Shown here piece after piece: positions 25,478 through 34,024 of a stretch of 37,272 bases of DNA. Every line of letters begins with the position of its first letter. Position 1 is the first letter of the stretch. The notes under the pieces are model-generated. The model saw only the letters and a list, made by a program, of their open reading frames with translations. It was not told the origin of the DNA and ran no database searches. The translations under genes were made by a program, and so were the position numbers. The DNA is from an uncultured SAR116 cluster alpha proteobacterium (GTDB lineage: Bacteria; Pseudomonadota; Alphaproteobacteria; Puniceispirillales; Puniceispirillaceae). The stretch lies in NCBI GenBank assembly GCA_902578815.1, contig CACHEI010000023.1, positions 1 to 37,272 on the forward strand. Direction: 5' to 3'.

Positions 25478-26572
25478 TCACTTTCTATCAAGACTGTTAA
25501 CAATCAGTGGCATGCTCATAAAGATCATCACAACCCTTACGGTGTGATGAAAAGCTACGAAAGCGACGTCAAAGCCAAAAAGCAAAGCCAGTAACGTCAC
25601 CTCATAAAGACCGCCCGGTACAAAGGCCATCCATGTTGTCAAAAACTCGCCATTACCATAAAAGGTGATTGTAGATGCTGCACTCAAATAAGCTGCCAAA
25701 ATCATTAATGTATTAATGCTAGCTATTTTAAGATGTTCGATAACCTCGGTAAAAGGCACCCGAGCCAATCTAGCGCCGACACCACCGCCAATCGCAAGCT
25801 GGGCAAGAAGGACAAATTCGTGAACCCGTGGCAACTCCACCCAACCAATGACATGAAAAAGTGAGGACAGACCCATTGGTCCCAACAGATGCGGCATAGG
25901 AACACGGCACCAGCGGGCAAGTAGAAACCCCCCAAAAGCAGTAGCAAAAAAAGCCGCAATTTTCTGATTATCAAGATCAAAAATGCTGGGCATTTCCTGG
26001 AGGGCGATGTTTGAGGCCTCTACCGCAAAGTCTCCCTCCAAAACTGCCAGCAAAAGTGGCATAGAGACAAAAACAAAGACGACCCGTACAAGATGAAAAA
26101 GCGCTACGACATAGTCTTGATCTACGGCATCTCTTGCCAAAGCTAACGCCTCGGCCTGCCCACCTGGAATGCAACACAAAAAGGCAAGGCGCGGTTCATA
26201 TCCTCTAAATTTGTTCAAGAAGATGTAGCCGATGCAAGATACCAGAACAGTTGTAATCACCATGATCAACACGGTGCCCGCCCATTGCGATATTTGGGTC
26301 AACATATCCGCCCTAAAATTTGATCCTATCAAAACGCCAAGTCCAAAAATGACTGGCACATGGAACCAGCGGGCAACACCGAGATATTGACGGGACGACC
26401 TAAAAATACTGCCAAATATCCACACACCAAAAAGACTTCCCATCAGGAAGGGTGCTGGTATGTTCAGAGCCAAAAAACCCCAACCTGTCGCTAAAGCAAT
26501 TGAAAATGTCAGCGATAGCTTGCAAATATCATAAATAAGATTGGATATGGCATCCGTTTGCACGATGCTCAT
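25478..26572 (-). CDS. AbrB-family membrane protein (putative transporter)
   Basis: This 364-residue integral membrane protein is built of two related halves with about ten to twelve hydrophobic helices. The duplicated AbrB-type signature appears as IPAPFLMGSLFG (about 33-44), with CCIPGGQAEALALARD (about 132-147) in the first half, and MPHLLGPMGLSSLF with FVPGGLYEVTLLALLFG in the second. Despite the name it is unrelated to the B. subtilis transition regulator AbrB. E. coli AbrB (YbgN) belongs here and its function is poorly known; some relatives have been linked to ammonia or small-molecule flux. It starts at ATG 26572. Confidence 0.85.
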   Translation of the reverse strand: MSIVQTDAISNLIYDICKLSLTFSIALATGWGFLALNIPAPFLMGSLFGVWIFGSIFRSSRQYLGVARWFHVPVIFGLGVLIGSNFRADMLTQISQWAGTVLIMVITTVLVSCIGYIFLNKFRGYEPRLAFLCCIPGGQAEALALARDAVDQDYVVALFHLVRVVFVFVSMPLLLAVLEGDFAVEASNIALQEMPSIFDLDNQKIAAFFATAFGGFLLARWCRVPMPHLLGPMGLSSLFHVIGWVELPRVHEFVLLAQLAIGGGVGARLARVPFTEVIEHLKIASINTLMILAAYLSAASTITFYGNGEFLTTWMAFVPGGLYEVTLLALLFGFDVAFVAFHHTVRVVMIFMSMPLIVNSLDRK

Positions 26573-26640
26573 TTAATTAGTCTTAAGACTGACAGCGACT
26601 TATCAGAGAATACAAGGGTCATGAACCTCTCACGTTTGAC

Positions 26641-26847
26641 TCAATAGTGTGGCGGTGAGCTATCTTCCTCAGGTTTCAGAATACCACTATCTGCTTGTGC
26701 AGACTGTATCCTGCCTTTGAGCGTTCCAATCTCTCGCCGCAGGCAGCCAATTTCTTGCTGCTGCGTAAAAAGCTCGTCACTCATTTGGGACAAATCTGCC
26801 TGGATAAGAGCCATCTGTTCTTCCAGTCTGGTAATCTTGTCATCCAT
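26641..26847 (-). CDS. slyX: SlyX family protein
   Basis: The 68-residue product is almost entirely a heptad-like coiled coil (about 3-50, with ITRLEEQMALIQADLSQMSDEL). It ends in the SlyX hallmark PPHY. Length and ending agree with the family. The molecular function of SlyX is not known. A GGATT-type weak ribosome binding site precedes the ATG. It lies 68 bases upstream of the AbrB-family gene in the same orientation, so the two may share a transcript. Confidence 0.85.
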   Translation of the reverse strand: MDDKITRLEEQMALIQADLSQMSDELFTQQQEIGCLRREIGTLKGRIQSAQADSGILKPEEDSSPPHY

Positions 26848-27029
26848 TTCTAAATCCCAATGTCAATGTCCCGTCAGTCTGACTGTCTGTCTTTGAGTAC
26901 GGCAACTACATGTTAACCTGCTTAGGACGAGAACCCTTCGCCAAATTCTTAAAATCAGTTTCATTTTAGGGGTTACAACTCGATACGCAGTCTTCGTCGT
27001 CTATGTTGAATGAGTCGCTAAGCTAATAT

Positions 27030-27554
27030 TCAAAGCAATTTACATATCTTGGAAAGTAGTTTGACAAATTCCTGCTTTTCAAAAGGGTGTACCTCCCCTA
27101 CGATCAATTGATTGATTGGTGATTCAATATTCAGATCAATACCAATTTCATCGCTGATGATCACCCACCCGCGCTTCTCAAGGCCGCGCACCCTTCGACG
27201 GACTGTTTCAAAGGGAATGGCTGTGAGCCTCTCAATGGCGACAAATGTAAGGCGCTTGGAACTACCCGCAGCGTCATCTGCATGATTGTATTGAGACCAT
27301 AGTTTTAAAGCTGTGTCGAAACTACTATCATCCGTGTCGACAGTTTCACGGATATTCAAAAGGAAGTGATGCCAACAGATCACCTGAATAATTATGGCAT
27401 CAAGTGGGTTCCCCAGTGTCGCATTCAGCTTCTGTGTGCGAATAATGAAAAATAAGAGAACATCCGGCCAAATTTCTGCAAATTTCTCAGATAATATCTT
27501 GCGCACATGTTCTTCACTCGAACGAATCGCAACCTGTTTATCAATTCCACTCAT
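27030..27554 (-). CDS. Putative winged-helix DNA-binding protein
   Basis: The 174-residue protein has a central segment SSKRLTFVAIERLTAIPFETVRRRVRGLEKRGWVIIS (about 100-135; key piece AIERLTAIPFETVRRRVRGL). This has the layout of a winged helix: a first helix, a turn, a recognition helix with TVRRRVRGLEKRGW, and a beta wing. This pattern is seen in MarR/GntR/Crp-like regulators. The N-terminal 90 residues are helical and not recognised; they could form a dimerisation or ligand part. No ligand-binding domain is identifiable. It has no close same-strand partner, so the target is unknown. Confidence 0.6.
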   Translation of the reverse strand: MSGIDKQVAIRSSEEHVRKILSEKFAEIWPDVLLFFIIRTQKLNATLGNPLDAIIIQVICWHHFLLNIRETVDTDDSSFDTALKLWSQYNHADDAAGSSKRLTFVAIERLTAIPFETVRRRVRGLEKRGWVIISDEIGIDLNIESPINQLIVGEVHPFEKQEFVKLLSKICKLL

Positions 27555-27780
27555 TGAACAACGACCAACAGACCATCAAAAATTTGAGCCTTACCCAAAA
27601 TTACCGATGGCCTTTTTCTAAAGTGGGCTAGTGACTGACCACAAAGTCCATGGTGATATCGATCGCGCAGAAAATCAAGAAGTATAAAAATTTAGATAAT
27701 CAAGTGTTTTGATTCTCATTTTGGGCATGGTTTACACGTTGGCCAACGGATAAACAGATCCAAAATGTCATGCCAAAACC

Positions 27781-28164
27781 CTAGGTGGCGTCTTCACCAC
27801 GGCAATCAAAATCAGCTACGACCTTAGAATTGGACAAGGACATAGACGTGATCACGCCGCGATCATACCCAATTTTTCTGCAGTTTATATCAATTGCTTC
27901 CCTGACCTCAGCCGGTGGCATGATGAGGCTACTGAATGATGTATTCCACTCAATAACTTTTTTGATCTGCGGTAGGGGGTTCTCGGGGGTCTGATCAGCA
28001 GCGGCATCATCGCTTGCATGAACCAAACTGTTGTTATCCCCAGGAAAGTATCGAGTGGTTTCAACTCCATTTCCACCAGGTGACTGACATGCGCTGACTG
28101 CAGAGGAAATCAGCAAAATTTTGAAAAAAACAGATCTATATTTGATTATTTTTTTTCTAAGCAT
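27781..28164 (-). CDS. Putative lipoprotein of unknown function
   Basis: This 127-residue protein has a basic N-terminus (RKKIIKYR), a hydrophobic stretch (FFKILLISSAV) and lipobox VSAC with Cys26, so it should be exported and lipidated. The next 35 residues are Gly/Asp/Ala-rich and probably a flexible linker. The C-terminal 65 residues (ending with NCRKIGYDRGV and VVADFDCRGED) contain two cysteines that could pair. I do not recognise the family. A hypothetical gene ends three bases upstream on the same strand, which suggests co-transcription. Confidence 0.6.
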   Translation of the reverse strand: MLRKKIIKYRSVFFKILLISSAVSACQSPGGNGVETTRYFPGDNNSLVHASDDAAADQTPENPLPQIKKVIEWNTSFSSLIMPPAEVREAIDINCRKIGYDRGVITSMSLSNSKVVADFDCRGEDAT

Positions 28165-28167
28165 CTG

Positions 28168-28419
28168 TTAACTCACAAGTAACTTCGGCAAAAAATTTAT
28201 GTTACGAACGTACGCGCTTGGAGAGCTCACAAACCGATCCTTCGCCGCGCTAACGCTAAGAGTTACATGCCGCGGAGTACTTTCAGTAATGTCAAACGCA
28301 ACTACAACATGGTCGATTCTATTATATGCAAAATGCTTTAGCACCTCACATTGTTTGCCCGTGCGCTGGCAATAAACAATCGCGCCGGGAGAAAGATCAA
28401 TATTTTTAAGATTACGCAT
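28168..28419 (-). CDS. Small hypothetical protein upstream of the lipoprotein gene
   Basis: From the ATG at 28419 the product has 83 residues, beginning MRNLKNIDLSPGAIVYCQR. The frame opens further to a TTG at 28452. It is moderately hydrophobic with beta-type strands (HVVVAFDI, HVTLSVSA), two cysteines and no signal peptide. I do not recognise it, and no good ribosome binding site is visible before either start. It lies three bases before the lipoprotein start, which is the main argument that it is real. Confidence 0.35.
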   Translation of the reverse strand: MRNLKNIDLSPGAIVYCQRTGKQCEVLKHFAYNRIDHVVVAFDITESTPRHVTLSVSAAKDRFVSSPSAYVRNINFLPKLLVS

Positions 28420-28605
28420 AATAATTACCGGAGAAAACGGGGACGTCACCAATTCACCAAACTTCGCAATACAGATTATCCCACAATGCGTGCCTTCTTG
28501 AAAAAGCTGAACACCCTAAGTACCCATTTTGGGGATGCATGTTTTTTACATACCCGACCCATTTTTTTCTGGTGATAGACAGCCAACGTATGGCAGCCTT
28601 CGACC

Positions 28606-29523
28606 TCATTTCGAAAGCTTCAACTTACCTGCAATCACACCTGCCTGTTTGGTCCGCCGTTCTCGATAAATGATTATTAAGCCAGCAAGTATAATGAAGA
28701 TTATGCCGGGGAAAAGGTCGTCAAAAGGCGCTTCGGAAAAAAACAGCCATCCAAGCGTGAAGGAAATAGGAATGCCAAAATATTCAAAAGGGGAAAGAGA
28801 GCTGGGATCAGCCATACGGTAAGCAATTACCAAACACATAACACCCATACCGCCAAAAACACCCATCAGTAGGAAAAGCCCAGCATCATTCCGCGACTCC
28901 AGCGGCATCGGTGTCTGAAAGGCATAAAGACAGACAAAGGCGACCAAACAAGTGCAAATTTGTTGTATGAACTGGATTGAAGCTGATGGAATGTCTTCTG
29001 GGTATAGTCGAACAAGCAAACTTGAAATTGCATAACCAAAAGCCGCCATGACGGGATATATCATATAGCCCGAAAAACTTGCATCAAAGGGTTTCATCAC
29101 CGTCAACATCCCAAAAAAGCCTATGCCAATCGCGCACCAGCGCCAAAGGCCAACACGGTGACCAAGCAGCGGAATGGAGAGCGCGGTGATGAAAAGTGGC
29201 CCCGTGAACCCAAGCGCGCAGGCAGTGGCAAATTCGATTTTGGTCAGCGCCGTGTAAAAGCAATATTGTGCGGTTAGAACACTCACTGAGCGAACTAACA
29301 GGATAAGATGGAATTTTGGCCGGTTTAGGGCCCGCAGCGTTCCAAACTGATCAAAGTACCAAAGCAACAGGATCGGCGGAATAACACCAAAGAAATTTCG
29401 GAAAATCGCGACCTGAAAAATTGGATATGTGCCACCTAGCATCCTGACAAGGATTCCCATCAGGTCAAACGCAAAAACACCAAACAGCATGACGGCAATC
29501 GCCAATAACAGATCTCTTTGCAT
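28606..29523 (-). CDS. EamA (DMT) family transporter
   Basis: The 305-residue membrane protein has ten hydrophobic helices in two five-helix EamA repeats (about 5-135 and 145-285), as in drug/metabolite exporters and RhaT/YdcZ relatives. Visible markers are RNFFGVIPPILLLWYF and CALGFTGPLFITALSIPLLG in the first half, and SPFEYFGIPISFTLGWLFF in the second, the usual helix-9 region. A C-terminal basic tail follows (YRERRTKQ). The frame opens to TTG 29541. The ATG at 29523 gives a normal N-terminus (MQRDLLLAIAVML). Exported substrate unknown. It is divergent from htpG. Confidence 0.85.
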   Translation of the reverse strand: MQRDLLLAIAVMLFGVFAFDLMGILVRMLGGTYPIFQVAIFRNFFGVIPPILLLWYFDQFGTLRALNRPKFHLILLVRSVSVLTAQYCFYTALTKIEFATACALGFTGPLFITALSIPLLGHRVGLWRWCAIGIGFFGMLTVMKPFDASFSGYMIYPVMAAFGYAISSLLVRLYPEDIPSASIQFIQQICTCLVAFVCLYAFQTPMPLESRNDAGLFLLMGVFGGMGVMCLVIAYRMADPSSLSPFEYFGIPISFTLGWLFFSEAPFDDLFPGIIFIILAGLIIIYRERRTKQAGVIAGKLKLSK

Positions 29524-29628
29524 TACAGCACCATTAAACAAAACCGCTTATTCACGCTAGCCTTGATTTGTATATTTGAATATCCAAATCTTCTCACATT
29601 TTTCGTTTCATAAAACCGCAGCATACAT

Positions 29629-29657
29629 CTTGAAAAATGATGACCAAATCCCACCTC
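29629..29657 (+). promoter_or_regulatory. Putative heat-shock (sigma-32) promoter of htpG
   Basis: CTTGAAA at 29629-29635 and CCCACCTC at 29650-29657 are 14 bases apart. They resemble the RpoH consensus (CTTGAAA, then CCCCAT-type). The transcript would start near 29664, about 20 bases before the htpG ATG at 29686. htpG is a classic RpoH target. The -10 match is imperfect. Confidence 0.5.
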
Positions 29658-29685
29658 CAACAGCGTAACAGGGGAGGAGGGAATA

Positions 29686-31551
29686 ATGTCTGACAAACAA
29701 TTCAAATTTGAGGCTGATACAGGAAAAATCCTGAATATTGTTATCAATTCGCTATACTCTCAAAGAGAAATATTTCTTCGTGAGCTTATTTCAAATGCGT
29801 CAGATGCCATCAACAAACGGAAATTCGAGGCGCTTAAATCAGGAGAGTCTGACGACACCTTCGATGGCGCCATCGGGATTGCCGTCGACAAAAAGGCCCG
29901 GACGGTAACGATCTCAGATAACGGCATCGGGTTGACCAGTGACGAAATGGTAGCAACACTCGGGACGATTGCAAGCTCCGGCACTAAAGCGTTTATAGAA
30001 CGTGTTGACAACAACGATGATGGCGACATCGGCGATCAGTTGATTGGTCAATTTGGTGTGGGTTTTTATTCCGCTTTCATGGTCGCCGATGAGATCGCTG
30101 TGGTATCACACAAACATGGAACAAATGAAGCTCACACCTGGACAAGCGATGGGCAAACAGGATTTACGATTGCTAGTGCGAAACGCGAAACTACTGGCAC
30201 GGACGTAATCTTGAAATTACGCAAGGATGCCAAGGAATTTCTTGAGCAGGAGCGGATCTCCTATCTTGTCAAAAAATATTCTGACCATATTGCCCAGCCC
30301 ATCTCCTGGCTCAAAAAAGGTAATGACTCTGAAAAGTTGAACTCATCAATTGCTCTGTGGACACGAGCGCCAAAGGACATTTCTGAAGAAGAATATAAGA
30401 ATTTCTACCATGACGTTGCCTCTTCATATGACTCCCCATTTGCCACCTTGCATAATCGCACCGAAGGAACTGTCGAATTCACTAATCTCTTGTTTGTTCC
30501 CTCCTCTGCGCCCTTTGACCTTTTCGAGCCAGAGCGGAAGCCAAAATTGCAACTCTATGTAAATCGGGTCTTCATTACCGACAGTTGCGAGGATCTAGTG
30601 CCAAAATGGATGCGCTTTGTTCGCGGTGTCATCGACACGCCTGACGTCGACCTAAACGTTAGCCGTGAGATGTTACAGCAAAATCCTGTGGTCACCAAAA
30701 TCAGAAAGGCACTGACGAAGCGCCTTCTTGGCGAACTGAAAAAAGCACTGGAAAAACGCCGCGAGGACTATCAGTCCGTGTGGGCCGCGCTCGGCAAGGT
30801 GATAAAGGAAGGACTTTATGAGGATCAAGATAACAAGGAAAAGATACTTGATATCAGTCTATTTAAATCGACCAAGAAAAATGAACTCGTAACGCTGCAG
30901 GAGTATGTTGACCAATTCGCGGAAGGTCAAGATGTCATCTATTATTTGTCCACCGAGAATGCGGAACTGGCACTCAACAGCCCCCATTTAGAGAGCTTTG
31001 AGGCGAAAGGCATTGATGTATTGTTGCTCTCCGACCCGATTGATGATTTCTGGCTGACCAATATGCCCAACTTCAAGGGCAAGTCGTTTCAGTCAATTAC
31101 GAGAGGTGAGATTGACCTGTCAAAAATTGGCGAGTCGACAACGGATGAAGGCAATGCTGAGCCAGTGCTTAATGACAGTCTTGTTGCGAAAGTCAAACAT
31201 GCGCTTGAGAGTCAAGTGGCTGATGTCCGAAGTTCAGCGCATATGGAGAAAAGTCTGGCCCGGCTTGTGGCAGATCAAAACGGGATGGACCCACAGATGG
31301 AACGGATGATGCGAATGCACAACCCAGATTTCAAAGGTGGCCCAAAGGTTCTTGAACTAAACGCCAAGCACCCGCTGATTAAAACTTTGAATGAGCGTCT
31401 TGAGGGCGGGGAGTTCGATGGGTCAGAAAAATTTGCAAAGCTGATTTTCGATAGCGCTCTAGTATCGGATGGTGAGGCAATTTCCGACCCTAGAGAGTTC
31501 ACGGAGCGTATTGCGGATGTTATGCAACAGGCACTTGGAAAGACCGGATAA
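29686..31551 (+). CDS. htpG: Chaperone HtpG (Hsp90)
   Basis: This 621-residue cytosolic Hsp90 chaperone uses ATP to remodel client proteins. The N-terminal GHKL ATPase motifs are all present: ELISNASDA (33-41) with the ATP-binding Asn, DNGIGL near 79-84, GTIASSGT, and GQFGVGFYSAFMVADE near 122-137. The middle domain has WTRAPKDISEEEY and RGVIDTPDVDLNVSREMLQQNP (21 residues; core GVIDTPDVDLNVSREMLQ), with the catalytic-loop Arg. The C-terminal dimerisation domain runs to the end with normal length. GGGGAGGAGG before the ATG is a strong ribosome binding site. A heat-shock-like promoter lies upstream. Confidence 0.97.
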   Translation: MSDKQFKFEADTGKILNIVINSLYSQREIFLRELISNASDAINKRKFEALKSGESDDTFDGAIGIAVDKKARTVTISDNGIGLTSDEMVATLGTIASSGTKAFIERVDNNDDGDIGDQLIGQFGVGFYSAFMVADEIAVVSHKHGTNEAHTWTSDGQTGFTIASAKRETTGTDVILKLRKDAKEFLEQERISYLVKKYSDHIAQPISWLKKGNDSEKLNSSIALWTRAPKDISEEEYKNFYHDVASSYDSPFATLHNRTEGTVEFTNLLFVPSSAPFDLFEPERKPKLQLYVNRVFITDSCEDLVPKWMRFVRGVIDTPDVDLNVSREMLQQNPVVTKIRKALTKRLLGELKKALEKRREDYQSVWAALGKVIKEGLYEDQDNKEKILDISLFKSTKKNELVTLQEYVDQFAEGQDVIYYLSTENAELALNSPHLESFEAKGIDVLLLSDPIDDFWLTNMPNFKGKSFQSITRGEIDLSKIGESTTDEGNAEPVLNDSLVAKVKHALESQVADVRSSAHMEKSLARLVADQNGMDPQMERMMRMHNPDFKGGPKVLELNAKHPLIKTLNERLEGGEFDGSEKFAKLIFDSALVSDGEAISDPREFTERIADVMQQALGKTG

Positions 31552-31720
31552 TCATCTGAATAACAACGGGTTTCATGATTAGGATTTGCCGTAATAAAGG
31601 CGAATGGCCAATTTCGTTTGGCTAGCTGCCTTGCGAGGATTTTTGAGTGATCACCATCCAAACAACGGAAGTCAGAGACGTTATTGGCACAGCCTTTGGT
31701 ACCAAACATTGTAAAGGATT

Positions 31721-31753
31721 ATGGCAGAAACGAGCATCTTTATCATTCGATGA
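31721..31753 (+). other. Tiny leader-like frame upstream of galT
   Basis: ATG at 31721 is preceded by AAAGGA at 31714-31719, and encodes ten residues (MAETSIFIIR) before TGA. That stop overlaps the ATG of the next short frame (31750) as ATGA. No regulatory hairpins were obvious. It may be a leader peptide or chance. Confidence 0.25.
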
Positions 31754-31857
31754 TGACAGACGCGCAAACTGCTGCCAAAATCGACCTCGACCAAATCTGG
31801 CAAACGGTTGATGACTTGTTGGAAGCGTATGCCGCCTGGCTTCCGAAGTTGTGGTGA
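31750..31857 (+). CDS. 35-residue open frame overlapping the galT start
   Basis: The product (MMTDAQTAAKIDLDQIW...) is acidic and helical with a hydrophobic, Trp-containing end (AAWLPKLW). It starts in an ATGA overlap with the preceding ten-codon frame and ends inside the GTGGTGA where galT begins. No family is recognised. It could be a coupling leader for galT, a small protein or the eroded end of a lost gene. Confidence 0.25.
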   Translation: MMTDAQTAAKIDLDQIWQTVDDLLEAYAAWLPKLW

Positions 31858-32915
31858 AAATGGGCCACTATAAACATATCGTTAATCGATCTGGTGGCCG
31901 ACGCCTCTGCCTTTACAGCAAGGAGCCACGTATCTACAAACATTTTGACGGTTTGCCCGTGGTCGATAGCGTATCGCCGCATCTGCGCCGCCACCCCCTT
32001 ACAGGTGACTGGGTTGGGATTGCTGCGGCACGTCAGCAACGCACCTTTTTGCCCAATCAGGCAGAGTGCCCCTTTTGTGTTATGCGCGAAGGTGGACCAT
32101 TAACTGATATTCCGGTCGACGCTTATGAGGTGGCGATTTTCACCAACAGATTTGCTGCATTATCGGCAATGCCTGATCTACCTCCCGAATTGGGAGTGGC
32201 TACGGCACCCGGCCTAGGTATCTGTGAGGTAATCTCATATAGTGACAAACATAATGCCAGCTTTGCGACAATTGGTATTGATAGGATCGGTCTGCTTATC
32301 GAAGCGATTGGTGCTGAGGCTGCAAATCTACTTGAGGTTGATGGAGTCCAATATGTGTTGCCATTTGAAAATCAGGGGCGGGAGACAGGAGTAACCATCG
32401 ATCATCCCCATGGCCAGATATATGCACTTTCACATATACCCGTGAGGATGGAGCGACAAGCCAAGGCTTTTCGTGTTGGCAATCCACTATTGGATGCAAT
32501 AGCAGGCATGGCTGAAGAGTTAGTGATCTCTCGTAACGACCATGGCGTGGCTTTTGTTCCTGAATGGGCAAAATATCCGTTTGAAATCTGTGTTGTGCCT
32601 CGCCGGCGCGTTGCCCGCCCAGCAGAGATGAATGATGACGAAATTGTTGGATACGCCTCATTGCTAGACGAGGCAGCAAAAAAACTCAACTCTGTGTTTG
32701 ATGCGCCGATGCCGCTTACGATGGGCTGGCATATCGCGCCGTTGGGCTACGAGGACGTTTTCCATTTTCATTGCGTTTTTCAGCCTCTCAAACGAAGCCG
32801 AACAAAAATGAAATACCTCGCGGCAGTTGAACAGATAACAGACCTTTTTCTGCTCGATCTGCCACCTGAGCGGGCTGCTGCCATTCTGAATGGTCTGGAG
32901 CAGCCCGATGGATGA
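31851..32915 (+). CDS. galT: Galactose-1-phosphate uridylyltransferase
   Basis: This 354-residue enzyme of the Leloir pathway exchanges UMP between UDP-glucose and galactose-1-phosphate. The catalytic HPHGQ motif is at about 185-189 (ETGVTIDHPHGQIYAL). A zinc-type CPFC pair lies near 73-76, NRFAAL near 99-104, and GWHIAPLGYEDVFHFHCVFQPL at the C-terminus carries the second His motif. RHPLTGDWVGIAAARQQRTFLP near 48-69 (core HPLTGDWVGIAAARQQRTF) is typical. GTG 31851 is the start used; ATG 31860 is an alternative. The end overlaps the galK start (ATG 32908), so the genes are translationally coupled. Confidence 0.92.
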   Translation: MVKMGHYKHIVNRSGGRRLCLYSKEPRIYKHFDGLPVVDSVSPHLRRHPLTGDWVGIAAARQQRTFLPNQAECPFCVMREGGPLTDIPVDAYEVAIFTNRFAALSAMPDLPPELGVATAPGLGICEVISYSDKHNASFATIGIDRIGLLIEAIGAEAANLLEVDGVQYVLPFENQGRETGVTIDHPHGQIYALSHIPVRMERQAKAFRVGNPLLDAIAGMAEELVISRNDHGVAFVPEWAKYPFEICVVPRRRVARPAEMNDDEIVGYASLLDEAAKKLNSVFDAPMPLTMGWHIAPLGYEDVFHFHCVFQPLKRSRTKMKYLAAVEQITDLFLLDLPPERAAAILNGLEQPDG

Positions 32916-34002
32916 TGCGCATTCAAGAAACCATCTCATCAAATCATTTAACAACCAATTCGGCAGAGAGCCGATGGCTTTGGCCCATGCCCATGGGCGG
33001 GCAAACCTCATCGGTGAACATACCGACTATAATGATGGTCTGGTACTTCCCTGTCTAATTAATAACCGGACCGAAGTTGCACTAGCCATTAGGGATGATG
33101 ACCTCGTTTGTGGGATTTCAAACCAATTTTTGACAGGCCAGAAGGCGATTTATGATGGACTTGACGGACATTGGCTGGATTTTGTCATCGGTGCACTGCA
33201 TCAATTGCTGCCAGTCGGTGGCGGGCTTCAGGGTATTGATATTGCCGTCAAATCCGACATTCCCCCCAGTGCAGGTGTATCTTCTTCTGCTGCTCTGGAA
33301 ATTGCCATACTCCGAGCATTAGTGACAGCGCAGCAATTGCCCTCCGTGACGGATACTCAATTGGCCCTTTTTGCACAGCGGATTGAGCACGATTTTATTG
33401 GAACGCAATGTGGAATTATGGACCAGATGGTGGTCGCCGCTGCAATGCCTGGCGATTGCATGATGCTTGATTGCCGCTCGCTGGATTACAAACTCATGTC
33501 ACTGCCGGCAGGCCATGTAGTTGCAGTTGTACATTCTGGTAGTGTGCGAAAATTGTCAGACACCGTTTATAATCAGAGGCTAGCTGAATGCGCTACTGCT
33601 GCGCACATTCTTGGCGTTAGTAGTTTGCGTGACGCCACCACAGGGATGTTCGGAAATGTTGTCTTAGACAACGAGATGAAACGGGCGAAACATGTGGTCA
33701 GTGAAAATGTGCGGGTGCAGGCGGCGGTTAACTGTCTTCTCAGAAATGACCCCAGCGGCCTTGGTAATCTCATAAATAAGAGTCATGACTCGCTTTGCGA
33801 TGATTATGAGGTTTCAAGCCCGGAATTGGACCGACTGGTTAGTAGCCTGCGGAGCGCAGGTGCGCTTGGCGCCCGACTGACGGGTGCTGGCTTTGGTGGT
33901 TGTGTGGTGGCCCTTTGTGAGACGGCGTCAGCTAACGACATTGTTTCACGTGCTGTAGAAATGAATCCAGACAGTTACTTGATCGATCTTATTGACAATT
34001 AG
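32908..34002 (+). CDS. galK: Galactokinase
   Basis: The 364-residue GHMP kinase phosphorylates galactose at C1 using ATP, supplying the substrate of GalT. The galactokinase signature is at about 30-44 (GRANLIGEHTDYNDG). The GHMP ATP-binding motif is PPSAGVSSSAALEIA near 117-131, and the C-terminal motif GARLTGAGFGGCVVAL near 320. QRIEHDFIGTQCGIMDQMV holds the catalytic Asp. The frame opens upstream to 32890, but ATG 32908 gives the normal N-terminus and an eight-base overlap with galT. The galKT pair has no galE in the window. It converges on the iol operon. Confidence 0.93.
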   Translation: MDDAHSRNHLIKSFNNQFGREPMALAHAHGRANLIGEHTDYNDGLVLPCLINNRTEVALAIRDDDLVCGISNQFLTGQKAIYDGLDGHWLDFVIGALHQLLPVGGGLQGIDIAVKSDIPPSAGVSSSAALEIAILRALVTAQQLPSVTDTQLALFAQRIEHDFIGTQCGIMDQMVVAAAMPGDCMMLDCRSLDYKLMSLPAGHVVAVVHSGSVRKLSDTVYNQRLAECATAAHILGVSSLRDATTGMFGNVVLDNEMKRAKHVVSENVRVQAAVNCLLRNDPSGLGNLINKSHDSLCDDYEVSSPELDRLVSSLRSAGALGARLTGAGFGGCVVALCETASANDIVSRAVEMNPDSYLIDLIDN

Positions 34003-34024
34003 CCTCCGTGCAAAATTAAAACGC

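Noticed and set aside
31743..32039. 98-codon minus-strand frame over galT
   Set aside because: Shadow of galT, with no family features.
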